Positions 1-7,900 of a stretch of 64,000 nucleotides of DNA are shown piece after piece. Position 1 is the first letter of the stretch, and every line of letters starts with the position of its first letter. Location of the stretch: positions 372,001-436,000 of the forward strand of contig NZ_JAKIRP010000004.1 in assembly GCF_021646545.1 (NCBI RefSeq). The letters are read 5' to 3'. The position numbers and the translations under genes are program-made. This DNA comes from Chitinophaga filiformis (GTDB taxonomy: Bacteria > Bacteroidota > Bacteroidia > Chitinophagales > Chitinophagaceae). The notes under the pieces are model-generated. The model had not been told where the DNA came from. It did not search any database and saw nothing but the letters and a program-made list of their open reading frames with translations.

Positions 1-68
1 TCACCGTAGATAATACCCAAAGCTACTACTAAACCGGCCAGGCTTACCCTGTTAATGTCTTTTCTCAC
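1..68 (-). CDS. kup: Kup-family potassium transporter, N-terminal fragment (cut by window edge)
   Basis: Only the first 22 codons and two bases of the next are present; the rest lies left of the window. Read leftward from a GTG at 66-68, the fragment contains RKDINRVSLAGLVVALG followed by IIYG and the first two bases of a codon compatible with Asp. This matches the first membrane helix of Kup proton-coupled potassium uptake proteins, where the family has (V/I)(V/I/F)(Y/F)GDIGTSPLY. The GTG is chosen because a TAACTTTG promoter box lies 28 bases upstream, which excludes an in-frame TTG at 96-98 inside that box. The family assignment rests on a short stretch but one that is characteristic. It could in principle be another permease with a similar first helix. 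Confidence 0.66.
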   Translation of the reverse strand, partial: MRKDINRVSLAGLVVALGIIYG

Positions 69-95
69 GAAATATGTATTTAATAAAAAAGCCAC

Positions 96-127
96 CAAAG
101 TTAGGTGGAATTGCGCAGATGTACAAA
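96..127 (-). promoter_or_regulatory. Bacteroidota-type promoter of kup
   Basis: On the minus strand TTTG (124-127) is followed after 20 bases by TAACTTTG (96-103). This fits the Bacteroidota primary sigma consensus TTTG-N19-TAnnTTTG, with one extra base in the spacer. The expected transcript start near 90 leaves a leader of about 20 bases before the GTG start. Confidence 0.55.
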
Positions 128-145
128 TATCAAAAAATCCGCTTA

Positions 146-180
146 TAAAAAAACCCCGTCTCGGTTTCGCGAGACGGGGC
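146..180 (-). terminator. Rho-independent terminator of the OmpA-family gene
   Basis: A perfect 10-bp stem (154-163 paired with 170-179) encloses a 6-base loop. Reading leftward it is followed by a run of T (A-run at 147-153 on the plus strand). It sits 26 bases beyond the OmpA-family stop codon. Its core CCCGTCTC/GAGACGGG recurs in two other terminators of this window. Confidence 0.85.
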
Positions 181-205
181 TTTATATCTTCTCAGTGAGA
201 TACTA

Positions 206-1750
206 TTAGTTAGCAGGAGCTAAATCAACAGTAGAAGACTCACCAGGAGTGTTTTGTTTGATGAAGCGACCGCGATCGATACCTTGTTTATCAGCCAGGT
301 AGTCGATAACTGCATCTACTCTTCTGCTGCTCAGGTCAACACCACCTTTCTTACCTTTAGCACCAGCGTGGCCGGTAACCAGGATGTTACAAGATGGGTT
401 AGCTTTCAGTGTGCTGGCAACGCTTGCCAGGATAGCTTCGTTGTCAGTTGCAACTTTGGTAGAGCTACCTTTGAAGCTTACGCTAGGCAGAACCAGTGTG
501 TTACAAGCTGCAGTAGCAACTTTTGTTGTGCAGCACTCAGGATCTGGGCATTTACCAACACCATCAGCGTCAACTGGCTGGCAGTAAGTTGGAGTAACCA
601 GTTGTTTATCCTTGAAGTCAGGAACACCGTCACCATCAGTATCTTTAGCTACACCGTGAACATCAACTGGAGCACCAGCTGGTGTGTTAGGCTCACGATC
701 AAACTGGTCAGTAACACCATCGCCATCAGCATCAGGCAGTACCGGAGTAGGCAGCTTCATGTGACGAGGAGCGCTCAGTTCGTTGTAAGCGTAGTTCAGC
801 GGATTTACCCACCATAATGGCTCAACGCGTTTAGCGGTGTTACCCAGGTTGAAGTTCAGACGAATGCTGGTATAGCTGAACGCATCTTTGTGACTGGTAA
901 ATGGAGAAGAATAACCGTCCAGATAGTCATCAAAGTATAAAGTATATTTCTCTTCGATACCGATGTTGAAACGTTTAGAAACTCTGTACGCGATTCCTGT
1001 ACCGAAATCAGCGCCATGACGCCACATCTGGTTGTTGTCTTTACGACCGATGTTAGCTCTGTTACCCTGAGATGGAGCGTTCTGCTCGTAATCACCGTCT
1101 AACAGGTTTTTCAGCTGATCCTTGATGTCTTTACGAGGAGCTGCGAAGTTGATCTGGCTGTAGTTATAAGCAGCACTACCGTTTAACGCATCAACGTCAA
1201 CGTCGATCAGACCGAGGCTGTAACCACCGAATACATACCAGTTAATTTTAGGCTGTGCCTTGTAGAACAGGATGTTGCTCAGAGAAGCCATCAGGTCAAA
1301 AGACAACTGGTGAGTAGCAGTTTTATAGTTAGCCAGGATCATACCGTTGTTAGCTGCTGCAGTTGTTGCCCATGCATTGCTACCGGTAGTGATTGCTGGT
1401 CTTAATCTGTAGTCCATACCTTTATCGAAAGAACCGGTGTATTCAGCTCTTACAGAGATAGTATGACCCAAAGATTTTCTCAGGGAAACACCACCACCAA
1501 AACCTGGTCTGGCTGGGATTGTACCATTGATCAGGTGAAGACCACCATGGAAACCTAATTCCCACATATCGCGAGGTTTCGCAGGGAAATCATACTGATG
1601 GTTGGAAAAATTGTTCTGTTGGGCCTGTCTTGACGCTGGTACTTTACTTGAATCCAGGGCATCATAAACAGGGGTAACTTGTGCAAAACTGGAGGACGCC
1701 GCTAGGAGACTCATAGCGCCTGCCAGTAATAAGTACTTTTTGCTTGCCAT
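206..1750 (-). CDS. OmpA-family outer membrane protein with Asp-rich calcium-type repeats
   Basis: The 514-residue precursor has a clear signal peptide (about residues 1-23, ending SSSFAQ). Residues 60-310 look like an outer membrane beta-barrel. Around 340-385 are thrombospondin type 3-like Asp-rich repeats (DADGDGVTDQ, DTDGDGVPDF), known in this family to bind calcium and act as a spacer. The C-terminal 90 residues are an OmpA-like peptidoglycan-binding domain (ILVTGHAGAKG, LSSRRVDAVIDYL). The expected role is to link the outer membrane to the cell wall; the barrel's transport or adhesion function cannot be told from sequence. A strong promoter lies upstream and a strong terminator downstream, so it is a single-gene unit and probably highly expressed. 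Confidence 0.9.
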   Translation of the reverse strand: MASKKYLLLAGAMSLLAASSSFAQVTPVYDALDSSKVPASRQAQQNNFSNHQYDFPAKPRDMWELGFHGGLHLINGTIPARPGFGGGVSLRKSLGHTISVRAEYTGSFDKGMDYRLRPAITTGSNAWATTAAANNGMILANYKTATHQLSFDLMASLSNILFYKAQPKINWYVFGGYSLGLIDVDVDALNGSAAYNYSQINFAAPRKDIKDQLKNLLDGDYEQNAPSQGNRANIGRKDNNQMWRHGADFGTGIAYRVSKRFNIGIEEKYTLYFDDYLDGYSSPFTSHKDAFSYTSIRLNFNLGNTAKRVEPLWWVNPLNYAYNELSAPRHMKLPTPVLPDADGDGVTDQFDREPNTPAGAPVDVHGVAKDTDGDGVPDFKDKQLVTPTYCQPVDADGVGKCPDPECCTTKVATAACNTLVLPSVSFKGSSTKVATDNEAILASVASTLKANPSCNILVTGHAGAKGKKGGVDLSSRRVDAVIDYLADKQGIDRGRFIKQNTPGESSTVDLAPAN

Positions 1751-1808
1751 AATTGTTTTCTATTTAAAAACTGTTAAAAATTTACTAATAACCCGTTTTT
1801 TTACCCAG

Positions 1809-1839
1809 CAAAGGTAAAATTCTCAAATGAATATTCAAA
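1809..1839 (-). promoter_or_regulatory. Bacteroidota-type promoter of the OmpA-family gene
   Basis: On the minus strand TTTG (1836-1839) and TACCTTTG (1809-1816) are separated by exactly 19 bases, a perfect match to TTTG-N19-TAnnTTTG. The predicted start near 1802 gives an AT-rich leader of about 50 bases. In the rest of the 1751-2063 gap, between this gene and the rightward prenyl synthase gene, I see only AT-rich DNA and no clear promoter for the latter. Confidence 0.82.
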
Positions 1840-2063
1840 TTTTTGTTACAATATTATTTTCATTGATAACTAGTTAACTACTAGTGCTTAGGCAAAACAA
1901 ATGTTATACCTTAATTTGCCTTGGTATATAACGAATAAGCATATTTGTTAGAACTATAACAAAGTAATGTTAAAGTTATGTTACACCCATATATACAAAT
2001 TAGGGGCCAAATTGTTAAAATTTGACATTTTAAGCATAGCTTAGCAATCTTTTTAGAGCACCT

Positions 2064-3029
2064 ATGGACGAAATTAAACACCTGATCAGTAAGGAATTAC
2101 AAGATTTTGAAAGCAAATTCGCAGACGCTGTTAAAAGTCATGTCCCCCTTTTGGACAGGATCATGCATTACATCGTTAAACGAAAAGGCAAGCAGATCAG
2201 GCCTATGTTTGTGCTTCTATCTGCCAAACTCTTTAATAATAATATACAGGAAAGCACATATCATGCCGCGGCCTTCGTAGAGTTACTTCATACAGCAACA
2301 CTCGTCCATGACGATGTGGTGGATGATGCCAATGAAAGACGCGGCTTCTTCTCTATCAATGCACTGTGGAAAAACAAGATAGCCGTACTGGTAGGAGACT
2401 ATCTCCTGGCCAAAGGCCTACTACTTTCAGTAAACAACAATGAGTTCAAAGCCTTAAAGATCCTCTCAGAAGCAGTAAGGGAAATGAGCGAAGGCGAACT
2501 CCTGCAGATAGAAAAGACCCGCAAGCTTAATATTAAAGAAGATATCTACTTCGAGATCATTCGCCGGAAAACAGCGTCACTCCTGGCCTCCGCCTGTGCT
2601 GCTGGCGCCTGGAGCACTACCAACGACGATGAAACAACAGAGAAAATGCGTCTCTTCGGTGAAAAAATAGGCGTAGCCTTCCAGATAAAAGATGACCTCT
2701 TCGACTATGGCTCGGAAAAAATAGGTAAGCCTACAGGGATTGATATACGGGAAAAGAAAATGACCCTCCCTCTCATCTATACGCTCGAACATGCCACTCC
2801 CGATGTCAGAAGACGTATTATTAATATCGTCAAAAATCACAATACTGATAAAGACCGTGTTGCTGAAGTGATTGAACTGGTCAAAAAATCCGGTGGCATT
2901 GAATATACACAGCAGAAAATGTTCGAGTACCGCGATGATGCACTGGCCATTCTGCACAGCTTTCCTGAAAATGACATCAGGGCCGGCCTGGAAACATTAG
3001 TAAGATACACCACCGATCGTACTTTTTAA
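2064..3029 (+). CDS. Long-chain polyprenyl diphosphate synthase (IspB-like)
   Basis: This 321-residue cytoplasmic enzyme belongs to the trans-prenyltransferase family, which adds isopentenyl diphosphate units to an allylic primer. The first Asp-rich motif is visible as HDDVVDDANERRG (about residues 82-94) and the second as FQIKDDLFDY (about 211-220), with the conserved KGKQIRP near residue 41. Bacteroidota respire with menaquinone, so the product is most likely the heptaprenyl-type side chain of that quinone, in line with the downstream complex I operon; chain length cannot be read from sequence. The gene is followed 60 bases later by recJ on the same strand and may be co-transcribed with it. 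Confidence 0.88.
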   Translation: MDEIKHLISKELQDFESKFADAVKSHVPLLDRIMHYIVKRKGKQIRPMFVLLSAKLFNNNIQESTYHAAAFVELLHTATLVHDDVVDDANERRGFFSINALWKNKIAVLVGDYLLAKGLLLSVNNNEFKALKILSEAVREMSEGELLQIEKTRKLNIKEDIYFEIIRRKTASLLASACAAGAWSTTNDDETTEKMRLFGEKIGVAFQIKDDLFDYGSEKIGKPTGIDIREKKMTLPLIYTLEHATPDVRRRIINIVKNHNTDKDRVAEVIELVKKSGGIEYTQQKMFEYRDDALAILHSFPENDIRAGLETLVRYTTDRTF

Positions 3030-3089
3030 CCAATAAAAACTTATCTTCCGAAAACAGAACGCTAACTTTAGATACTAACTTTCGCCTTG

Positions 3090-4796
3090 ATGCAAAAACG
3101 CTGGACAGTCCGATCTTATCAACCTAAACAGGAGGCATTGCTCCAGTCGTCTTTGCGCATTCATCCTTTATTATGCAGATTGCTGGTACAAAGAGGAATG
3201 CATACCTACGATGAGTCACGCCTGTTCTTCCGGCCGACCCTCACAGATCTGCACGATCCCTGGCTGATGAAAGATATGGATAAAGCTGTCTCACGTATTG
3301 AACAGGCCTTTTTCAGAAATGAAAAGATCCTCGTTTTCGGCGATTATGATGTAGACGGTACCACCGCCGTAGCTACTGTTTTTGACTTTCTGCACTCTCT
3401 ATATAATAATATAGAATTTTATATCCCTCACCGGTATAAAGAAGGATACGGCATTTCCAAACAAGGTATAGAATACGCCAGGGACAATGAATTCACACTG
3501 GTTATTGCACTGGACTGTGGTATCAAAGCCATTGACCAGATCACGTGGGCGGCCGACAATGGTATAGACTTTATCATCTGCGACCATCATTTGCCCGATG
3601 CCATACTACCTCCGGCAGTGGCCATCCTCAATCCGAAACAATACGACTGCCCCTATCCATATAAAGAATTAAGTGGCTGTGGTATCGGTTATAAACTGAT
3701 CTCCGCCTTTGCACAGAAAAGAGGTGTGCCAGACGAAAAAGTACATAATTACCTGGATCTCGTAGCCACCAGTATCGCTGCCGATATCGTTCCCATGACC
3801 GGAGAAAACCGTGTGCTGGCCTTTCATGGGTTGAAGAAAGTAAACTCGTCGCCACTCCCGGGTATACAGGCATTGATAGAACTAAGCGGATTGAAAGAAC
3901 AGCTGACCATCTCCAATCTTGTATTTGTTATAGCGCCACGCGTTAACGCTGCCGGCAGAATGGATGATGCAAGAAAAGCAGTGAATTTGTTCGTGGAAAG
4001 AGATAAGGAAAAAGCAATGGAGATTGCCAAAGTGCTGCATGCCGATAATTTTGACAGGAAAGAAATAGACGGCAACATCACCAAAGAAGCAGTTGAATTA
4101 CTACAGAACGATCTTACACTGCAGGATAAAAAGTCAACCGTTCTCTATAAACCTGACTGGCATAAAGGCGTAGTAGGCATCGTCGCTTCCCGCCTGATCG
4201 ATAAATATTATTACCGCCCTACTATCATTCTTACACTGAGTAACGATCAGGTAGCAGGTTCTGCGCGCTCTGTGACCGGTTTTAATGTATATGAAGCCAT
4301 CCACCAGTGCAAAGAACTGCTTGAAAACTATGGTGGTCATTTCTACGCAGCCGGTATGACATTGAAGCCTGAAAACGTTGCTGCATTTCAAAAGAAATTT
4401 GAGGAAGTAGTTGCCACTACCATAGATCCGGAACTGCTGGTACCGGAAATACTGATCGATACCGAAATACAACTGAAAGATATTACCCCCGCCTTTTTTA
4501 ATATCCTGCGACAGTTTGAGCCACTGGGCCCGGAAAACCTGCGTCCCGTTTTCCTTGTCAGGAATGTAACTGATAGCGGTTACTCAAGGCTTGTGAAGGA
4601 TGAACATATTAAGTTCTCCGTAAAACAGGGCAAATCTCCTAACGCATTAACGGGCATAGGATTCTACATGTCCGAAAAATTCCACATCGTGAATAGTAAA
4701 CAACCGTTCGATATGGTATTTACTATCGATGAAAACGAATGGAACGGTAAAATGAATCTGCAACTGAAAGTAATTGACATCAGGGCGCACAACTAA
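3090..4796 (+). CDS. recJ: Single-stranded-DNA-specific exonuclease RecJ
   Basis: RecJ degrades single-stranded DNA 5' to 3' in recombination, mismatch and excision repair. The 568-residue protein has the DHH-family core: GDYDVDGTTA (about residues 82-91) and CDHHLPD (about 165-171), both supplying Mn-binding Asp/His residues. A DHHA1 domain follows with GGHFYAAGMT near residue 412, and a C-terminal OB-like region. Length is typical for the family. The ATG at 3090 is preferred over an in-frame TTG three bases earlier. It ends facing the esterase gene at 4850; the 53-base gap between them has no convincing terminator. Confidence 0.93.
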   Translation: MQKRWTVRSYQPKQEALLQSSLRIHPLLCRLLVQRGMHTYDESRLFFRPTLTDLHDPWLMKDMDKAVSRIEQAFFRNEKILVFGDYDVDGTTAVATVFDFLHSLYNNIEFYIPHRYKEGYGISKQGIEYARDNEFTLVIALDCGIKAIDQITWAADNGIDFIICDHHLPDAILPPAVAILNPKQYDCPYPYKELSGCGIGYKLISAFAQKRGVPDEKVHNYLDLVATSIAADIVPMTGENRVLAFHGLKKVNSSPLPGIQALIELSGLKEQLTISNLVFVIAPRVNAAGRMDDARKAVNLFVERDKEKAMEIAKVLHADNFDRKEIDGNITKEAVELLQNDLTLQDKKSTVLYKPDWHKGVVGIVASRLIDKYYYRPTIILTLSNDQVAGSARSVTGFNVYEAIHQCKELLENYGGHFYAAGMTLKPENVAAFQKKFEEVVATTIDPELLVPEILIDTEIQLKDITPAFFNILRQFEPLGPENLRPVFLVRNVTDSGYSRLVKDEHIKFSVKQGKSPNALTGIGFYMSEKFHIVNSKQPFDMVFTIDENEWNGKMNLQLKVIDIRAHN

Positions 4797-4849
4797 GTAC
4801 CATTACTTATCCCCTCCTCCTTTTATATGGTTTAACCTGCTATAACATT

Positions 4850-5644
4850 TCATTTTTTGTGTTGCAGCAGCCAGGTATATAATGCATCATCTGCATATGC
4901 TTTCGTCCATGCATCATGTCCACCAGTAGGATTTTCCGTATACTTAACCAGGTTACTTCCACATGTCTTTAATGCATTTACCATATCCCGCGAGCCGGCT
5001 ACACCGACTGTCGGATCATTTGCATTATGAAATGCCCACACCGGCATATTCTTCAACACACAAGCCCTTGAAGGTGTACCTACACCACAGATAGGCACAA
5101 TAGCGGCAAACTTCTCCGGACTGCTCTGCGCCCAGGTCCACGTGCCGAACCCGCCCATACTCAATCCCGTTAAATAAACACGCGAACTATCCACATGATA
5201 CTTCTTCAGCACTTCCTGATACAGTTTTTGCAGAACATCAGTATTCCACCAGGACGCAGTACATTGCGGTGCGATCATTACAAACTGCTTTCCTGTTACC
5301 ACTTTAGGCAACCCCACTTTTCTGATCACATTTACATCGGTTCCTATTTCCGCTACACCATGCAGAAAGATGACAACAGGCCATTTATACGTCTTTTTCT
5401 CATTGTACGTATCAGGAATATACAGCAGATAATCATCGATGTTGCCTCCCTTGTAATCCATCGTCTTTATAGTAATACCCGGGGTCTGAGGGTCAAAAAC
5501 ATCTCCTATTGGAGGATCGGGAATCGTGTCCGTTCCATTACCGCCGGGCAGGGCGGCATCATTCTTTTTGGAGCAGGCTACTGTAGTGCATAATGAAACA
5601 AGCAGTAGCGCATATACAAATCTCTTAATTATTCTTCTTTTCAT
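4850..5644 (-). CDS. Lipoprotein alpha/beta hydrolase (esterase/PHB-depolymerase-like)
   Basis: This 264-residue protein begins MKRRIIKRFVYALLL and has a lipobox ending TVAC-SKK, so it should be a membrane-anchored lipoprotein. The hydrolase fold is shown by VVIFLHGVAE (oxyanion region), the nucleophile elbow GLSMGGFGTW and a late GGHDAW supplying the catalytic His. The pattern is closest to the secreted esterase / prolyl-oligopeptidase-like / PHB-depolymerase group; the substrate is unknown. A longer reading frame starting at 5683 is rejected because its first 13 codons are the htpG terminator hairpin. The gene sits directly downstream of htpG on the same strand but is separated from it by that terminator. 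Confidence 0.8.
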   Translation of the reverse strand: MKRRIIKRFVYALLLVSLCTTVACSKKNDAALPGGNGTDTIPDPPIGDVFDPQTPGITIKTMDYKGGNIDDYLLYIPDTYNEKKTYKWPVVIFLHGVAEIGTDVNVIRKVGLPKVVTGKQFVMIAPQCTASWWNTDVLQKLYQEVLKKYHVDSSRVYLTGLSMGGFGTWTWAQSSPEKFAAIVPICGVGTPSRACVLKNMPVWAFHNANDPTVGVAGSRDMVNALKTCGSNLVKYTENPTGGHDAWTKAYADDALYTWLLQHKK

Positions 5645-5657
5645 ATGCGTTGCATAA

Positions 5658-5693
5658 ATGAAAAATCCCGTCTCATGGCTCATGAGACGGGAT
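5658..5693 (-). terminator. Terminator downstream of htpG
   Basis: A perfect 13-bp stem (5665-5677 with 5681-5693) has a 3-base loop and, reading leftward, a T-run. It lies between the htpG stop (5748) and the esterase start (5644). The core CCCGTCTC/GAGACGGG is shared with terminators at 154-179 and 13112-13140. Confidence 0.88.
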
Positions 5694-5714
5694 CGGGGTT
5701 GTTATTTCTTATTG

Positions 5715-5722
5715 CAAACCTA
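5715..5722 (-). promoter_or_regulatory. Possible -7 box for the lipoprotein esterase
   Basis: TAGGTTTG on the minus strand matches TAnnTTTG and lies between the htpG stop and its terminator. No TTTG is found 19 bases upstream. If used, the htpG terminator hairpin would form part of the esterase leader. Confidence 0.28.
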
Positions 5723-5747
5723 CTACATTGTTTACTTATACAGCAGA

Positions 5748-7583
5748 TTAATTTTTCTTTTCAGCACTCATTAATTCCACACTTCTGTTCACAAAAGCGG
5801 TAAGGTCCGCACCCGTCAGCAGGTTCTGAGATAATAACGCCAGATCCGCCAGATTTCGTACCTGTTTCTGCTGTTTATCATTGTCACTTTCTTCCAGGAT
5901 CTGCAGATAGATCGGGTGGTTTGCATTGATGGTCATATTGATCTCATCAGGCATACTTGCATACCAGCTCATACCGCTGCCACCTACTGCGGCCATATCT
6001 TTCATGCGGCGCATAAATTCCGGGCGTGTTACGATCACAGGCTGGGCATCGGCGCTCAGGCCCCTCAGTTCTACTTTCACATGCTGCTGCGGAATATGTT
6101 CAAACAGCTCCTTCAGCTTGGTTTCCTGGTCAGATGTCAATACACTTTCTGATTTTTCATCCTTATCCACCAGGTGATCTGCTATGTCAGCATCCACACG
6201 GGTGAACATCATACTATCCCATCTTGGCTCCATATTGTTGATGAACGCAGCATCTACAATAGTATCCAGCTTCACGATCTTATAGCCTTTGTTCTTCGCA
6301 GCCTGTATATAACTATCCTGCTGTACTGCATTTGTTGCATACAACACGACCAACTTTCCATCTTTATTGGTCTGCAAAGCACTTGTCTCCTGCTTGTATT
6401 CTTCCAGTGTATAGAACTTGCCTTCCTCAGTGATATCTTCCATGATCAGGAATTTGTTTCCTTTCTCCTGGAACTTATCATCAGTCATCATTCCATATTT
6501 GGCAAACAGACCGATAGATTCCCATTTCTCTTCAAAGCTCTTACGGTCATTGCGGAAGATCTCATCCAGTTTATCAGCTACTTTCTTGGTGATATAAGTA
6601 CTGATCTTCTTCACATTCGGATCTCCCTGCAGATAACTGCGGCTTACGTTCAGCGGAATATCCGGACTGTCTATTACACCATGCAGCAGCATCAGGAATT
6701 CAGGAACAATATCCTTTACTTCATCCGTCACGAATACCTGGTTGGAATACAGGCTGATCTTATCTTTCTGTACCTCGAAGGTCTTGCTGATCTTAGGGAA
6801 ATACAGGATCCCTGTCAGGTTGAACGGATAATCCACATTCAGATGGATCCAGAACAATGGCGCCTCTGCATATGGATATAATTCTTTATAGAAATTCTGA
6901 TAATCTTCTGGTGTCAGATCACTTGGTTTCTTAGTCCAGGCAGGGCTGGTATTATTCAGCTGCTTATCTGCAAATTTTACAGGTACAGGCAGGAATTTAC
7001 AGAACTTCTCCAGCATGGTCTGAATGCGGTGCTCATCCAGGAATTCTTCACTTTCTTCATTAATATGCAGCACGATGTCAGTACCACGGCTTTCCTTCGT
7101 AGTCTCTTCCAGCATATATTCAGGACTACCATCACATTCCCAGCGCACAGCAGGCGCATCTTCTTTATGCGATTTGGAGAAGATCTCTACCTGGTTACTC
7201 ACCATGAAGGAAGAATAGAAACCCAGACCGAAGTGACCAATGATATTGGCGCCGTCTGTCTGGCCTTTGTATTTTTTCAGGAATTCTTCTGCACCGGAAA
7301 ACGCTACCTGGTTGATGTATTTGTCTACTTCTTCGGCGGTCATACCCACTCCCATATCGGAGATGGTCAGTGTCTTTTTCTCTTTATCCAGTTTTACGGT
7401 AATTTCAGGGGTGCCCAGCTCACCTTTGAATTCTCCGACACTAGCCAGGGTTTTTAGCTTTTGTGTGGCATCCACCGCATTACTCACCAGCTCGCGGATG
7501 AAGATCTCATGGTCTGAATAGAGGAATTTCTTAATAATGGGGAAAATGTTCTCTGTCTGAACACGTATTGCTCCTTTCTGCAT
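5748..7583 (-). CDS. htpG: Hsp90-family chaperone HtpG
   Basis: HtpG is the bacterial Hsp90, an ATP-dependent cytosolic chaperone that remodels client proteins. The 611-residue sequence carries the GHKL ATPase motifs: ELVSNAVDAT (catalytic Glu and Asn), SDMGVGMT, and NIIGHFGLGFYSSFMV (ATP lid). The middle domain shows LNVSRSYLQGD with the conserved Arg, and the C-terminal dimerisation domain is intact. Length is close to E. coli HtpG (624). The ATG at 7583 (MQKGAIRVQTE) is preferred to an in-frame TTG nine bases upstream. The next gene leftward is separated by a strong terminator, so htpG is probably monocistronic. Confidence 0.96.
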   Translation of the reverse strand: MQKGAIRVQTENIFPIIKKFLYSDHEIFIRELVSNAVDATQKLKTLASVGEFKGELGTPEITVKLDKEKKTLTISDMGVGMTAEEVDKYINQVAFSGAEEFLKKYKGQTDGANIIGHFGLGFYSSFMVSNQVEIFSKSHKEDAPAVRWECDGSPEYMLEETTKESRGTDIVLHINEESEEFLDEHRIQTMLEKFCKFLPVPVKFADKQLNNTSPAWTKKPSDLTPEDYQNFYKELYPYAEAPLFWIHLNVDYPFNLTGILYFPKISKTFEVQKDKISLYSNQVFVTDEVKDIVPEFLMLLHGVIDSPDIPLNVSRSYLQGDPNVKKISTYITKKVADKLDEIFRNDRKSFEEKWESIGLFAKYGMMTDDKFQEKGNKFLIMEDITEEGKFYTLEEYKQETSALQTNKDGKLVVLYATNAVQQDSYIQAAKNKGYKIVKLDTIVDAAFINNMEPRWDSMMFTRVDADIADHLVDKDEKSESVLTSDQETKLKELFEHIPQQHVKVELRGLSADAQPVIVTRPEFMRRMKDMAAVGGSGMSWYASMPDEINMTINANHPIYLQILEESDNDKQQKQVRNLADLALLSQNLLTGADLTAFVNRSVELMSAEKKN

Positions 7584-7592
7584 GGGTGTCAA

Positions 7593-7900
7593 AATTTTTT
7601 AGATCTCCTGACAAAGGATATGCCAGCAGACATTAAGCTGACAAACTGTCTGCGAGGCTCCCCAAACAGGGGTTTTTCATACTGTCACTTGTTCGATGCT
7701 TATTCGTCGCTAATTCGTCCCTTGTTCGAACAAGCGGGCTTACATGCAGAAATGGCATTTTTCGCTCATTGGCTTAACAAATAAATCATATGAACGGTCC
7801 CTCAACTCTAAGACAAATATTGTAGTTTTAACAGTCCTGACCCCGGTGACTGTTGAGATGTAAGTTTTTACCCAGACCCTCTTTCTAAACCTCTATTTAC
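7593..7900. other. Divergent intergenic region between htpG and the secreted nuclease
   Basis: This region of about 310 bases holds no gene. On the minus strand TTTG (7642-7645) and TATCCTTTG (7612-7620) form a promoter-like pair for htpG, with a spacing slightly off consensus. A perfect 14-bp palindrome CTTGTTCGAACAAG lies at 7721-7734. Its half CTTGTTCGA is repeated at 7688-7696, 33 bases away start to start, so it may be a regulator binding site. No clear promoter for the nuclease gene is visible. Confidence 0.4.

Noticed and set aside
254..817. Open frame of 187 codons on the plus strand opposite the OmpA-family gene
   Set aside because: Shadow of the real gene; Cys- and Ser-rich, no family resemblance and no promoter.
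5645..5683. Upstream extension of the lipoprotein esterase
   Set aside because: The extra codons coincide with the htpG terminator hairpin and would bury the lipoprotein signal peptide.
6174..6881. Open frame of 235 codons opposite htpG
   Set aside because: Antisense to a highly conserved gene, with composition typical of a reverse-complement frame.
7661..7673. CCCCAAACAGGGG mini-hairpin upstream of htpG followed by TTTTT
   Set aside because: A four-base stem is too weak to call a terminator, and no gene ends there on the plus strand.
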